DNA of 64,000 bases from JBDGYE01 sp039584255 (GTDB lineage Bacteria; Gemmatimonadota; Gemmatimonadetes; Palauibacterales; Palauibacteraceae). Location of the stretch: assembly GCA_039584255.1 (NCBI GenBank), contig JBDGYE010000009.1, positions 1 to 64,000 on the forward strand. The letters run 5' to 3'. A program made the translations under genes and the position numbers. Shown here piece by piece: positions 26,875 through 35,492 of this stretch; positions within the stretch are counted from its first letter, which is position 1; every line of letters starts with the position of its first letter. The notes under the pieces were generated by a model. That model was given only the letters and a program-made list of their open reading frames with translations, searched no databases and was not told the origin of the DNA.

Positions 26875-27131
26875 ACGTGCCCCAGCGTGTACAGGAACCG
26901 CTTCGTGATGTCAGTTACGTCCAGCCCGGCGACGCGGTCCGTCTCGGCGCGAACGTTCGTGTGCCCGTGTTCGCGATCCACCCGGATGCTGGCCGTACCG
27001 ATCTCGCCTGTGAAGCGGATGGCCTCCCGGGATTCCTCGGCGACCTGGAGGTGGGTGTTCGCGGCGAAGAAGGCTCTGGCCCGCTCGAGCACCTCCTCGG
27101 GTGGAACGTCTGTCATAACGAGGTAGCGCAT
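26871..27131 (-). CDS. Small conserved-looking protein of unknown function
   Basis: 86 residues, no signal peptide or membrane helix. Predicted order is strand, helix (PPEEVLERARAFFAA), three strands (LQVAEESREAIRFTG, GTASIRVDRE, HTNVRAETDR), and a C-terminal helix (DVTDITKRFLYTLG), a small alpha-beta fold. It is translationally coupled to the next gene by a 4-base overlap, so the two products probably act together. I do not recognise it. Confidence 0.6.
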   Translation of the reverse strand: MRYLVMTDVPPEEVLERARAFFAANTHLQVAEESREAIRFTGEIGTASIRVDREHGHTNVRAETDRVAGLDVTDITKRFLYTLGHV

Positions 27132-27289
27132 TCGGATATGATCTTCGCAACGGTTCCGGGAAAGCGCCCCGGGACGTGCCGGGTCCGGCTGGGCGCCGGA
27201 AGTTCCGATACGGCCGACGGAGCGTCAAATTCGGATATGGCGCAGGTGGCGTCAACCGCGCCCTCGGAATCCGGAATCGGAGCGCGCTA

Positions 27290-28717
27290 ATGAGACTCAC
27301 AGCTCGCCGAGGACTTGTCATCGCCTCTGTCCTCGTCCTCGCCGCGGCGGTGGCGGGAGCGGTCCGAGCCGTCGACTTCTTCACGGGCTGGTTCTATCAG
27401 CTAGCCTGGTTTCCGTTGCTGGTAGCGTGCGACTCGGCGCTCAGCCTGCGCACGGGGAAGTCGGCTCTACTCGATCGTCCGGCCTTCGCGATCTCGCTCT
27501 TCCTGTGGTCGGCGCCCGCATGGTTCCTTTTCGAGGCGGCCAACCTGCGGCTCGCGAACTGGTACTACGTATTCGTCCCCGTATCGAGAGCGGCCCGTTG
27601 GGGGGGGACCGTGGTCGCGTTCAGCACCGTGTTGCCAGCCCTCTGCCTGGCATACCGTTGGGGATCCGCCCTTGGCATAGCATCCGGATTCCGCGGGCGG
27701 GGCTTCTCGGTCAGATCAGTTCACCTGCATCTGCTGCGAGGCTTCGGAGCCGCTTTCCTGATCCTGAGCCTGTGGCGACCCGAGACCTTCTTTCCCCTCA
27801 TCTGGGGATCAGTAACGTTGCTGCTGGAGCCACTCAATTACCGGAGAGATCCCGCACGTTCGCTCTTCGGCGACATCTCACGGGGCCAGTGGATGCGCTT
27901 GGTTCGGCTCATGGTGGGAGGCGCGGTCGTGGGGCTGGTGTGGGAACTTCTGAACTCGATGGCCGGCGCGCGGTGGATCTACACTGTTCCGGGGCTGGAG
28001 CACTGGAAGGCGTTCGAGATGCCCCTGCCTGGGTTCCTCGGCTTTCCGGTGTTCGCACTGGACGCCTTCGTCATCTATCAAAGTCTGGTACTGGCCGGGG
28101 TCGCTGCCCCCGGCTGGCACTCCGACACACGGGTGGCGACGGGCCCGCCTCGGCGGCACCGCGCAGCCCTGGCCGCGCTGCTGGCCGCCGGGTTCAGCAT
28201 CGCCGTCATGGCCGGAATCGACCATTGGACGGTGGACTCTGTCCGGCCGCGCCTCGAGACGCTGCCGGGTGTGGACGCAGATCTGGCCTCCCGACTCGAG
28301 TCGGGTCGAATTCACTCCGTCAGATCACTCGCGGAGTCGGATACTCGTGACCTGAAGGACCGAACCGGGCTGGAGCCCCGAGCGACGGGCGACCTCATCG
28401 CCGCGGCCCGAATGACTCTCCTGCGTGGCCTCGGTTCGGAGCACACGGCGGCCCTCTGGCGCGCCGGGATCGTCTCCGCCTGCGACCTCGCGGCTACCGA
28501 CGCCGGGGTCATCGCCGAGGCCGTTCGGCGGGCAGACCCTAGACCCTACGTTGGAAAGCCGGCCAGGGTACGCGTCTGGCGGCGGGCGGCACTCGCCGAG
28601 TGCGGCGAAGCGACCGAGGTGACCTTGCTCGCGGGAAGGGCCGAACGGATCTTGCCGGCGAGCGGCAGCCCGTGTGGGGCCGCTCCTTCGAGCACGAGCT
28701 ACCTGCACGAAAGGTGA
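27290..28717 (+). CDS. Polytopic membrane protein with C-terminal helix-hairpin-helix repeats
   Basis: 475 residues. Residues 8-310 contain about 8 hydrophobic helices with a Trp/Tyr-rich character (LAWFPLLVACDSALSLRTGKSA, FLLFEAANLRLANWYYVFVP). After a last helix near 300-318, residues 325-430 form a soluble region with two helix-hairpin-helix-like units (ETLPGVDADLASRLESGRIHS and RGLGSEHTAALWRAGIVSA), each of the DUF4332 type that usually binds DNA non-specifically or mediates protein contacts. Linking such repeats to a membrane domain is unusual. It is 2 bases upstream of the aminotransferase gene, suggesting one transcript. Function unknown. Confidence 0.7.
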   Translation: MRLTARRGLVIASVLVLAAAVAGAVRAVDFFTGWFYQLAWFPLLVACDSALSLRTGKSALLDRPAFAISLFLWSAPAWFLFEAANLRLANWYYVFVPVSRAARWGGTVVAFSTVLPALCLAYRWGSALGIASGFRGRGFSVRSVHLHLLRGFGAAFLILSLWRPETFFPLIWGSVTLLLEPLNYRRDPARSLFGDISRGQWMRLVRLMVGGAVVGLVWELLNSMAGARWIYTVPGLEHWKAFEMPLPGFLGFPVFALDAFVIYQSLVLAGVAAPGWHSDTRVATGPPRRHRAALAALLAAGFSIAVMAGIDHWTVDSVRPRLETLPGVDADLASRLESGRIHSVRSLAESDTRDLKDRTGLEPRATGDLIAAARMTLLRGLGSEHTAALWRAGIVSACDLAATDAGVIAEAVRRADPRPYVGKPARVRVWRRAALAECGEATEVTLLAGRAERILPASGSPCGAAPSSTSYLHER

Positions 28718-28719
28718 CG

Positions 28720-29967
28720 ATGCGCCGATCTTCAACCGCCGGGCCCGGGATGCCCCCCGAGCTGTCGTCTGAGACCGGCAAGACGGGCGCCCCCCACGGG
28801 TCCTTCCGCGAAGACGAGCAACCTCCGCCTGCACCCGCCTCGCAGGGTGCTTCGTTCGGACGCTTCTTCCTCCCCGGTCCGACGGAGGTCCGTCCCGAGG
28901 TTCTGCGCGCCATGGTGCGGCCCATCATCGGGCACCGGGGCGACGAGGCCAAGAGGCTGCTGGCAGGCCTGCAGCCGATGCTGCGCCAGATCCTCCAGAC
29001 CTGTCGTCCCGTCTATATATCGACTTCTTCGGCGACGGGATTCATGGAGGCCTCGGTGGTCAACCTGAGCCGCCGGCGGATCCTGTGCCTGGTGAACGGA
29101 GCCTTCGGCGAGCGTTTCGTGAAGATCGCCCGGCGGTGCGGCCGTGAGGCCGACGCGCTTCGGGTGCGCTGGGGAGAGCCCAACACCCCGGAGCAGCTTA
29201 GGACCGCTCTGAAGCAAAGCCCGGAGACCTACGACCTCGTGACCGTCGTCCATTCTGAGACCTCCACCGGAGTACTGAACCCCGTGCGAGACTTGGCCGC
29301 CGTGGCACGGGAGTTCGAGGAGGTTCTCCTGGCCGTCGACGGAGTCACATCCGTCGGCGGGGTTCCCGTCGCCTTCGATGAGTGGGGACTCGACTTCCTG
29401 CTGACAGGATCGCAGAAGGCGATTGCCCTGCCGCCGGGCCTGGCCTTCGCCGCGGCGTCGGAAAGGGCGATCGCGAGGGTCGCCGAGGTGCCCGCCCGGA
29501 GCTTCTACTTCGATCTTCGGGAGTTCGAGCAGAGGGCGGTGGAGCACCAGACCACGAACACGCCGGCCGTGTCGCTTCTGTATGCCCTCGAGTACCAGCT
29601 CGAGGCCATTCGCGCCGAAGGCCTGCAAGCTCGCTGGGACAGACACGTCCGCATGGCGGAACGAACCTGGGAATGGGTGAACGAGACGGCGGCCGCATTG
29701 GGAGCTCCGTTCGGCGTCCTGGCGCCGGCGGGCTTCCGGTCACCGACCGTGACGACGGTATCGCTCCCCGATGGGCTTTCGGGCACCGCGATAGCCGCAG
29801 CCATGGCTCAGCGAGGCTATACCATCGCACCGGGCTACGGAGAGCTCAAAGAGACGACGATCCGCGTCGGTCACATGGGAGACCACACACTCTCCGAGCT
29901 GGATGGGCTCCTGACGGCGCTGACCGACGCGCTGGCCAGTATGGTGGCGAGCCGTCGGGAGGACTGA
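28720..29967 (+). CDS. Class V aminotransferase (alanine/serine-glyoxylate type), probable phosphoserine aminotransferase
   Basis: 415 residues, fold-type I PLP enzyme of the small alanine-glyoxylate/serine-glyoxylate branch. The conserved start FLPGPTEVRPEVLRAM appears after a ~47-residue Pro/Ser-rich extension, the cofactor aspartate lies in LLAVDGVTSVGG, and the Schiff-base lysine is K233 in TGSQKAIALPPG. It is followed 3 bases later by serA. In archaea and several bacteria without a classical SerC, an enzyme of this branch makes phosphoserine, so that role is inferred from context. The extension is odd: ATG 28750 is an alternative start, and neither has a perfect ribosome-binding site. 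Confidence 0.8.
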   Translation: MRRSSTAGPGMPPELSSETGKTGAPHGSFREDEQPPPAPASQGASFGRFFLPGPTEVRPEVLRAMVRPIIGHRGDEAKRLLAGLQPMLRQILQTCRPVYISTSSATGFMEASVVNLSRRRILCLVNGAFGERFVKIARRCGREADALRVRWGEPNTPEQLRTALKQSPETYDLVTVVHSETSTGVLNPVRDLAAVAREFEEVLLAVDGVTSVGGVPVAFDEWGLDFLLTGSQKAIALPPGLAFAAASERAIARVAEVPARSFYFDLREFEQRAVEHQTTNTPAVSLLYALEYQLEAIRAEGLQARWDRHVRMAERTWEWVNETAAALGAPFGVLAPAGFRSPTVTTVSLPDGLSGTAIAAAMAQRGYTIAPGYGELKETTIRVGHMGDHTLSELDGLLTALTDALASMVASRRED

Positions 29968-29970
29968 AGG

Positions 29971-31569
29971 ATGGCTATGGGAACTAAGAGGCTGCTTGTA
30001 GCCGATCCGCTGGCCGAGGAAGGGATCCGGATCCTGGAGGAGGCCGGCGATCTACACGTCGAAGACTATTCCTCGCGCTCACGGGAGGAGCTCAAGCGCG
30101 GCCTGACAGGCGCCGCCGGGCTGATCGTCCGCAGCGGGACGCGAGCCGACGCGGAGCTGCTCGAAGGGGCCGACTCGCTGGAGGTGATCGGGAGGGCTGG
30201 CGTCGGTCTGGACAACATCGATGTCGAGGCGGCCACCCGCCTCGGAATTGCGGTCTTCAACGCTCCCGCCGGCAACACCGTCTCAACCGCCGAACTCGCC
30301 TTCGCATTGCTCCTGTCGGTCGCCCGTAGGATTCCGGCCGCCGACAGATCGCTTCGCGATGGCCACTGGAATCGCAAAGGCTTCCGGGGAAGCCAGCTCG
30401 GCGGCAAGACCCTAGGAGTGATCGGAGCCGGACGCATCGGGACCGAGATCATCGCCCGCGCCCGGGCGTTCGGGATGAAGGTCCTGGTCAATGACCCCTA
30501 TCTGATGCCGCAGCGAGCCGAAGATCTCGGGGCGGAGCTCCTGGCTCTCGAGGCCATGCTGCCGAGGTGCGAGTTCGTCACGCTCCACGTGCCGCTTACG
30601 GATGACACGCGCGATCTCATCGGCGCGGCGGAGCTCGCGCTTATGAAGCCTTCGGCGATGCTGGTCAACGCTGCCCGCGGAGGGATCGTCGATGAGGAGG
30701 CGCTCGCCGAGGCCCTCAATACCGGAGGACTGGCCGGAGCCGCCCTGGATGTCTTCGCGGTGGAGCCGCTTCCCGCGGATCATCCGCTCCGCTCGGCGCC
30801 GGGCCTGGTCCTTACGCCGCACCTCGGCGCCCAGACGCCCGAGGCCCAGAGAGAAGTGGCGATCGAGATCGCTGCTTCGGTCCGGGACGCTCTCCTCCGC
30901 GGCGATTATCGAGCCGCCGTGAACGTACCGGCATTCGGCGCTACCGACCTCGAGCGCGTCGGACCTGTCCTCGACCTGGCCCGAAGGCTGGGCGTGCTGC
31001 TGGCCGTGATCACGGATGGCCGCAGCGGCCGCGTCGACGTCCGACTGGGCGGAGGTCTGGAGCGAGGCCTACCGCTGGTGGCGGCCGCTGCCATGGAGGG
31101 ATACCTCCGACGCTCCCTGGCCGGCCCGCTGAACCTGATCAACTCGATGGTCCTGGCGGCAGAGCGGGGCATAGAGGTCACCCGTTCCCGTACCGGAAGT
31201 GTCACGGGGTACGCCGGTATCATCGAAGTTGGGGCATCGGAAGCCCATGGCGAGCTGGTAGTGGGAGCCCTGGAGGACTATGACCATCCGCGCTTGCTGC
31301 GGATCGGCCGTTACCACGTCGACGTTGAGCCGCGGGGCGATATGCTCCTCGTTCGCAACCGCGATGTTCCCGGTGTGATCGGCGACGTGGGAACCTTGAT
31401 CGGCGATTCGGGCGTCAATATCGCAGAGTTCCATCAGGCTCGTGACACGGACACCGGAGAGGCGCTCGCGGTGCTCGTACTGGACGAGTCGGTGCCTGCC
31501 GAGCTGCTGGAGGCTCTACGGGAGCTGCCCGCGGTCACCGACGCGCGTCAGGTTGCGCTAGGACGCTGA
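29971..31569 (+). CDS. serA: D-3-phosphoglycerate dehydrogenase
   Basis: 532 residues, the long SerA form. The order is: substrate-binding domain, NAD Rossmann domain with GVIGAGRIGTEIIARARAFG near residue 150, active-site arginine and glutamate regions (NAARGGIVDEEAL), histidine in LTPHLGAQTPEAQ, an allosteric-substrate-binding domain after residue 320, and a C-terminal ACT domain (VPGVIGDVGTLIGDSGVNIAEFH) that in this form may bind serine. It oxidises 3-phosphoglycerate, the first step of serine synthesis. It follows the aminotransferase with 3 bases between, so the two form a serine operon. Confidence 0.95.
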   Translation: MAMGTKRLLVADPLAEEGIRILEEAGDLHVEDYSSRSREELKRGLTGAAGLIVRSGTRADAELLEGADSLEVIGRAGVGLDNIDVEAATRLGIAVFNAPAGNTVSTAELAFALLLSVARRIPAADRSLRDGHWNRKGFRGSQLGGKTLGVIGAGRIGTEIIARARAFGMKVLVNDPYLMPQRAEDLGAELLALEAMLPRCEFVTLHVPLTDDTRDLIGAAELALMKPSAMLVNAARGGIVDEEALAEALNTGGLAGAALDVFAVEPLPADHPLRSAPGLVLTPHLGAQTPEAQREVAIEIAASVRDALLRGDYRAAVNVPAFGATDLERVGPVLDLARRLGVLLAVITDGRSGRVDVRLGGGLERGLPLVAAAAMEGYLRRSLAGPLNLINSMVLAAERGIEVTRSRTGSVTGYAGIIEVGASEAHGELVVGALEDYDHPRLLRIGRYHVDVEPRGDMLLVRNRDVPGVIGDVGTLIGDSGVNIAEFHQARDTDTGEALAVLVLDESVPAELLEALRELPAVTDARQVALGR

Positions 31570-31607
31570 CCCGGCGCCGGCCCCCGCTCACCGGCCCCGC
31601 TTCCGAC

Positions 31608-33065
31608 TCAGTAGGTTGTCATGCCGGGGTCGATCCGCAGGGCCCACTCGTTGATGCCGCCCCTGAGATTCACCGCGCCACCGATTCCTGCGTTCCGCAG
31701 CATGCCGACCGCGATGGCACTACGGTGGCCGGTGCGGCAGTACACGACGAGCTCCGCCTCTGGATCCAGCTCGTCCACGTGGGAGAACAGCTGCCCCAGC
31801 GGAATCAGTCTCGCGCCGGCGAAGCCCAGGTTGCTGATGGACCACTCGTGCGTCTCCCGAACATCGAGCAGCTCGAGCCGCTGCCCAGTGTCCAGGCGGG
31901 CCTTGAGCTCCGCGACGTCGATCTCCGGGACCGGTGGAAGGACTGACTCCGTCCCGGCTGCCTCCCCGCGCACACCGCAGAACTCTTCGTAGTCGATGAG
32001 TCGGGTGATCGACGGGTTGTCTCCACAGACCGCGCACTCCGGATCCCGGCTCACGTCCACCGCCCGGAACTCCATGCTCCGCGCATCGACGAGCAGGAGC
32101 CGGCCCACCAGAGGCTCGCCGATTCCCAGGATGAGCTTCATGGCCTCTGTGGCCTGAATCGTTCCGACGAGACCCGGCAGGACTCCCAGCACCCCCGCTT
32201 CGGCGCAGCTCGGTACCATCTCCGGTGGCGGCGGGTCTCGGAACAGACATCTGTAGCACGGTCCTTCGCGGTGGGCGAAAACGGAGGCCTGTCCCTCGTA
32301 CCGGAAGACGGCTCCGAAGACGCAGGGGATGCCCAGCAGAACGCATGCGTCATTGATCAGGTACCGGGTCGGGAAGTTATCGCTGCCGTCCAGAACCAGA
32401 TCCCAGCCTGACAGGATACTCAGGGCATTACCCGAATCGAGCCGAGCCTCCAGCGCGACGATCTCGACGTCCGGGTTCAGGCTCCCGAGCCGCTGGAGCG
32501 CGGACTCTGCCTTCGGCACCCCCGTGGAAGGCGTATCGTGAAGTATCTGGCGGTGGAGATTGGAGAGTTCCACCCGGTCTGAATCAACGATGCCTATCCG
32601 TCCGACACCGGCCGCGGCCAGGTACAGCGCCGCCGGAGAGCCCAGCCCGCCGGCGCCGGCAACGAGCACTCCCGATTCCCGCAGGCGCTTCTGCCCTTCG
32701 ACCCCTATTCCCGGCAGGATGAGCTGCCGGTGATAGCGCAGCGCCTCCTCGGGCGTCAGCTCGGTCGGGCGGCCCCCCCCTTCATCCGATCCGCCAGCGA
32801 TGGATGGGACGATGGTTAGAACGGCCGGATCGTCGATGCGGCGCTCGACCTCGTCGAGGCCGCGCACGTCGCGGCCGTCCAGATAGAGGTTCACGAAGCC
32901 GCGGACGTGACCGTCGTCGGCGAACAGCCGGCCACCGAGCAGCGGCTCCTCCTCCGATATCCGCTTCAACGCCTCCTCGACGGAGCTGGCCTCGACCTCC
33001 AGCTCCTGCCGGCCGTCCACGAGCTCCCGCAGGGGGGTGGGGACCTGAACCGTTACCCGTGCCAT
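31608..33065 (-). CDS. Fused ubiquitin-like sulfur carrier / E1-like adenylyltransferase / rhodanese
   Basis: 485 residues, three domains. (1) Residues 1-92, a MoaD/ThiS/CysO-like beta-grasp carrier ending in VPSIAGG, the Gly-Gly tail (G91-G92). (2) Residues about 105-360, a MoeB/ThiF E1 domain with the nucleotide loop GAGGLGSPAALYL (137-149), DGSDNFPTRY (226-235), a candidate catalytic cysteine C287 in PSCAEAGVLG, and zinc cysteines C270/C273 and C344/C347. (3) Residues about 382-485, a rhodanese with active-site loop YCRTGHRS (C443). E1 domains adenylate the carrier's terminal glycine and rhodanese donates sulfur. Here the carrier tail is internal (followed by SDEGGG), so a cut is needed to expose it. 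The adjacent JAMM peptidase is the likely cutter. Thiolation for cysteine, molybdopterin or tRNA is undecided. Confidence 0.9.
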   Translation of the reverse strand: MARVTVQVPTPLRELVDGRQELEVEASSVEEALKRISEEEPLLGGRLFADDGHVRGFVNLYLDGRDVRGLDEVERRIDDPAVLTIVPSIAGGSDEGGGRPTELTPEEALRYHRQLILPGIGVEGQKRLRESGVLVAGAGGLGSPAALYLAAAGVGRIGIVDSDRVELSNLHRQILHDTPSTGVPKAESALQRLGSLNPDVEIVALEARLDSGNALSILSGWDLVLDGSDNFPTRYLINDACVLLGIPCVFGAVFRYEGQASVFAHREGPCYRCLFRDPPPPEMVPSCAEAGVLGVLPGLVGTIQATEAMKLILGIGEPLVGRLLLVDARSMEFRAVDVSRDPECAVCGDNPSITRLIDYEEFCGVRGEAAGTESVLPPVPEIDVAELKARLDTGQRLELLDVRETHEWSISNLGFAGARLIPLGQLFSHVDELDPEAELVVYCRTGHRSAIAVGMLRNAGIGGAVNLRGGINEWALRIDPGMTTY

Positions 33066-33113
33066 TCGCCTTCCTCGAACCCGCCGCTGCTGTCGGTCTC
33101 CCGCGTTCCGGCT

Positions 33114-33530
33114 CTACCCCGCCGCACTCGCTGTGTGCACGTTCCGAGGCGACCACTCCCCGACGCCGAGCAACCCCTTCCCGTCGATAGCCACAATCAG
33201 ATAGTGGTAGCCCGGCCAGGCGAGCCTCCGATCCGTTCGAGAGGGAGAGGGACGACCGTCGGGATGTGAGTGGAAGAATCCCAGGAGAGCTGCCTCGCCG
33301 GAACGCTCGCGCCGCATCAGCCGGCATACGTCCTCCGGGTCGAGCCGATAAGAGCGGCGCCTGTCGAGCGCGGCGTTGGGCAGCGGCTTGGCATCGGTAA
33401 CCACAGCCGCCGCGCCGCTCTCGATCCCGAGCAGCGCCCCGCAGGCCTCCTCGGGGTAGGCCCCTTCGCAATGGGCCGTCAGCCGATCCCAGGCGTCCGC
33501 AGCGAAGGCCAGGGCCCCGAAGGCCCGCAC
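33114..33530 (-). CDS. JAMM/MPN+ metallopeptidase (Mec-like)
   Basis: 138 residues from GTG 33530. The JAMM zinc motif is complete: a catalytic glutamate in PEEACGALLG (E28), then HSHPDGRPSPSRTD with H87, H89, S97 and D100, matching HXHX7SXXD exactly. Bacterial enzymes of this small type, such as mycobacterial Mec, cut after the Gly-Gly of a ubiquitin-like sulfur carrier. It lies 48 bases upstream of the carrier-E1-rhodanese gene on the same strand, so processing of that protein or of its adducts is the likely role. The start is uncertain: GTG 33530 begins one base after the rpe stop, and TTG 33548 would overlap rpe. Confidence 0.88.
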   Translation of the reverse strand: MRAFGALAFAADAWDRLTAHCEGAYPEEACGALLGIESGAAAVVTDAKPLPNAALDRRRSYRLDPEDVCRLMRRERSGEAALLGFFHSHPDGRPSPSRTDRRLAWPGYHYLIVAIDGKGLLGVGEWSPRNVHTASAAG

Positions 33531-33531
33531 C

Positions 33532-34206
33532 TCAGGCTTCGACGGCAAGCGACTTCCTGATCGCCTCGTAGTTCTCGCCGATGGTTCCAGGCCCCCGGAA
33601 CACCGACGAGCCCGCGACCAGCACATCGGCTCCGGCCCGAGCGGCCGCGCGGACGTTGTCGGGACCGATTCCCCCGTCCACCTCCACGTGGAGCTTCTCG
33701 ATTCCCATCTCAGCCTGCATTTCCCGCACACGCCGCACCTTCGTCAGGACCTCGGGAATGAAAGCCTGGCCGCCGAAGCCCGGGTTCACGGTCATGCAGA
33801 GCACGAGATCGATTGCCGGGAGCATCTCGCGCAACGTCTCGGGCGCAGTAGACGGGTTGAGCGCCACGCCGACCTTGCAGCCCATGCGCCGGATCTCGTG
33901 GATGTCCCGATGCAGGTGCCAGGCGACTTCCTGATGGATCGTGATCAGGTCCGCGCCCGCTTCTGCGAAGGGCTCCAGGAACTGCGCCGGGTTGTCGATC
34001 ATCAGATGGACGTCCAGGAACGAGGCGGACACCGCGCGCAGCGACTTCAGGACAGGTATCCCGATGCTGAGGTTTGGAACGAAGTGGCCGTCCATGACGT
34101 CTACGTGGAACCACCTCGCGCCTGCCTCCTCGGCCTCTCCTACCTGCTCGCCGAGGCGGGCGTAGTCCGCCGCCAGGATCGACGGGGCAACCACGTACGG
34201 AACCAT
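33532..34206 (-). CDS. rpe: Ribulose-phosphate 3-epimerase
   Basis: 224 residues, normal Rpe length, a TIM barrel. Markers: HVDVMDGHFVPNLSIG (metal-binding His and Asp), DVHLMI, TIHQE, MTVNPGFGGQAF and VDGGI in order. It interconverts ribulose 5-phosphate and xylulose 5-phosphate in the pentose phosphate pathway. ATG 34206 shares a base with the kbl stop (TGATG), which fixes the start. It lies between kbl and the JAMM gene in a tightly packed minus-strand operon. Confidence 0.94.
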   Translation of the reverse strand: MVPYVVAPSILAADYARLGEQVGEAEEAGARWFHVDVMDGHFVPNLSIGIPVLKSLRAVSASFLDVHLMIDNPAQFLEPFAEAGADLITIHQEVAWHLHRDIHEIRRMGCKVGVALNPSTAPETLREMLPAIDLVLCMTVNPGFGGQAFIPEVLTKVRRVREMQAEMGIEKLHVEVDGGIGPDNVRAAARAGADVLVAGSSVFRGPGTIGENYEAIRKSLAVEA

Positions 34207-35432
34207 CAGATCACCCCCAGCCTCTTGCCCACCTTCTCGAGCGCCCCGAGCGTCCTGTCCAGGTGCTCGCGCTCGTGGGCAGCGGAGATCTGGCACCGGA
34301 TCCGGGCCACACCCTTGGGCACGACCGGGAAGCCGAAGCCGATGACGAAGACGCCTTCCTCCAGCAGCTCGCGGCTCATCCGGATGGCGTCTGACGTCTC
34401 GCCGATGATCACGGGGACGATCGGCGTGTCGCCCTCTATAGGGTCGAAACCTAACGCTGTCAGCTGGTTCCGGAAGTAGGCCGTGTTCTCCCGGAGTTTC
34501 GTGACCCTCTCCGGATGTGCCTCGAGGTAGTCGATCGCCGCGAGGGCGCCACATGCGGAATGAGGCGGAACGGCGTTGGTGAACAGCTGGGTCCGGGACC
34601 GCTGCACCAGATAGTCCACGACTGGCCGCGAGCTGGCAGTGAAGCCTCCGGCCATGCCGCCGAGCGCCTTTCCAAGCGTCGAGGTTATGATGTCCACCTC
34701 ACCGTGCATGCCGTAGTGCTCCGGCGTTCCGCGGCCTGTGTCGCCCAGCACGCCCGTGGCGTGGGAGTCGTCGACGACCATGATCGCGTCGTAGCGGTTG
34801 CATAGCCGGCGGATCTCGGGAAGCGGCGCGATCTCGCCTTCCATGCTGAACACGCCGTCAGTGATGACGAACCGATGACGCGCCCCCTTCGTCGTTCTCA
34901 GCACCTCTTCCAGTGAGTCCATGTCCATGTGCCTGTAAATGTGCCGCCCGGCCTTGCACAACCGGATGCCATCGATGATCGAGGCGTGGTTCAGTTCATC
35001 GCTGATGAGAGCATCGTCGTCGGTCAGGAGCGGAGCGAACAGGCCCTCGTTGGCGTTCCAGCACGAGGTGTAGGTGATCGACGCCTCGGTCTCCAGGAAG
35101 TCCGCGATCCGGTCTTCAAGCTCGCGGTGAACGTCCCACGTGCCGCATATGAAGCGTACCGAGGAGGTCCCGGCTCCGTACTTGGAGGCCCCCTGCCGAA
35201 CGGCCTCCACTACATCCGGCACATCGCACAGACCGAGGTAGTTGTTGGAGCACAGGTTCACCGTTTCGCCGAACTCCTCCAACTGGACCACGGCGCCCTG
35301 CATTCCCTGTATGTGCAGGAGAACCTTGTAGACACCCTGGTCCTGCATCTCCCGAAGCTCCGACGCGAGCCTCCGGTTCAACCCCGCGTTGACGGCGCTG
35401 CCGGCGACATCGCTCTCCTGGTAGAGGACCAT
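34206..35432 (-). CDS. kbl: Glycine C-acetyltransferase (2-amino-3-ketobutyrate CoA ligase)
   Basis: 408 residues, alpha-oxoamine synthase family. The internal aldimine lysine is K255 in STLGKALGG, with cofactor-binding VVDDSHATGVLG before it. SNNYLGLCDVPD and SSVRFICGTWDVHRELE are closer to Kbl than to BioF or HemA. Kbl condenses acetyl-CoA and glycine, or splits 2-amino-3-ketobutyrate formed by threonine dehydrogenase. No tdh gene adjoins it, so it may have another partner or a tdh elsewhere. First gene of the kbl-rpe-JAMM-E1 operon. Confidence 0.9.
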   Translation of the reverse strand: MVLYQESDVAGSAVNAGLNRRLASELREMQDQGVYKVLLHIQGMQGAVVQLEEFGETVNLCSNNYLGLCDVPDVVEAVRQGASKYGAGTSSVRFICGTWDVHRELEDRIADFLETEASITYTSCWNANEGLFAPLLTDDDALISDELNHASIIDGIRLCKAGRHIYRHMDMDSLEEVLRTTKGARHRFVITDGVFSMEGEIAPLPEIRRLCNRYDAIMVVDDSHATGVLGDTGRGTPEHYGMHGEVDIITSTLGKALGGMAGGFTASSRPVVDYLVQRSRTQLFTNAVPPHSACGALAAIDYLEAHPERVTKLRENTAYFRNQLTALGFDPIEGDTPIVPVIIGETSDAIRMSRELLEEGVFVIGFGFPVVPKGVARIRCQISAAHEREHLDRTLGALEKVGKRLGVI

Positions 35433-35492
35433 TCACCTCCTCCGATCGTTGTATGCATCCCCGGTCGATGGGTCCGGGTCCCGAAGAAGATC

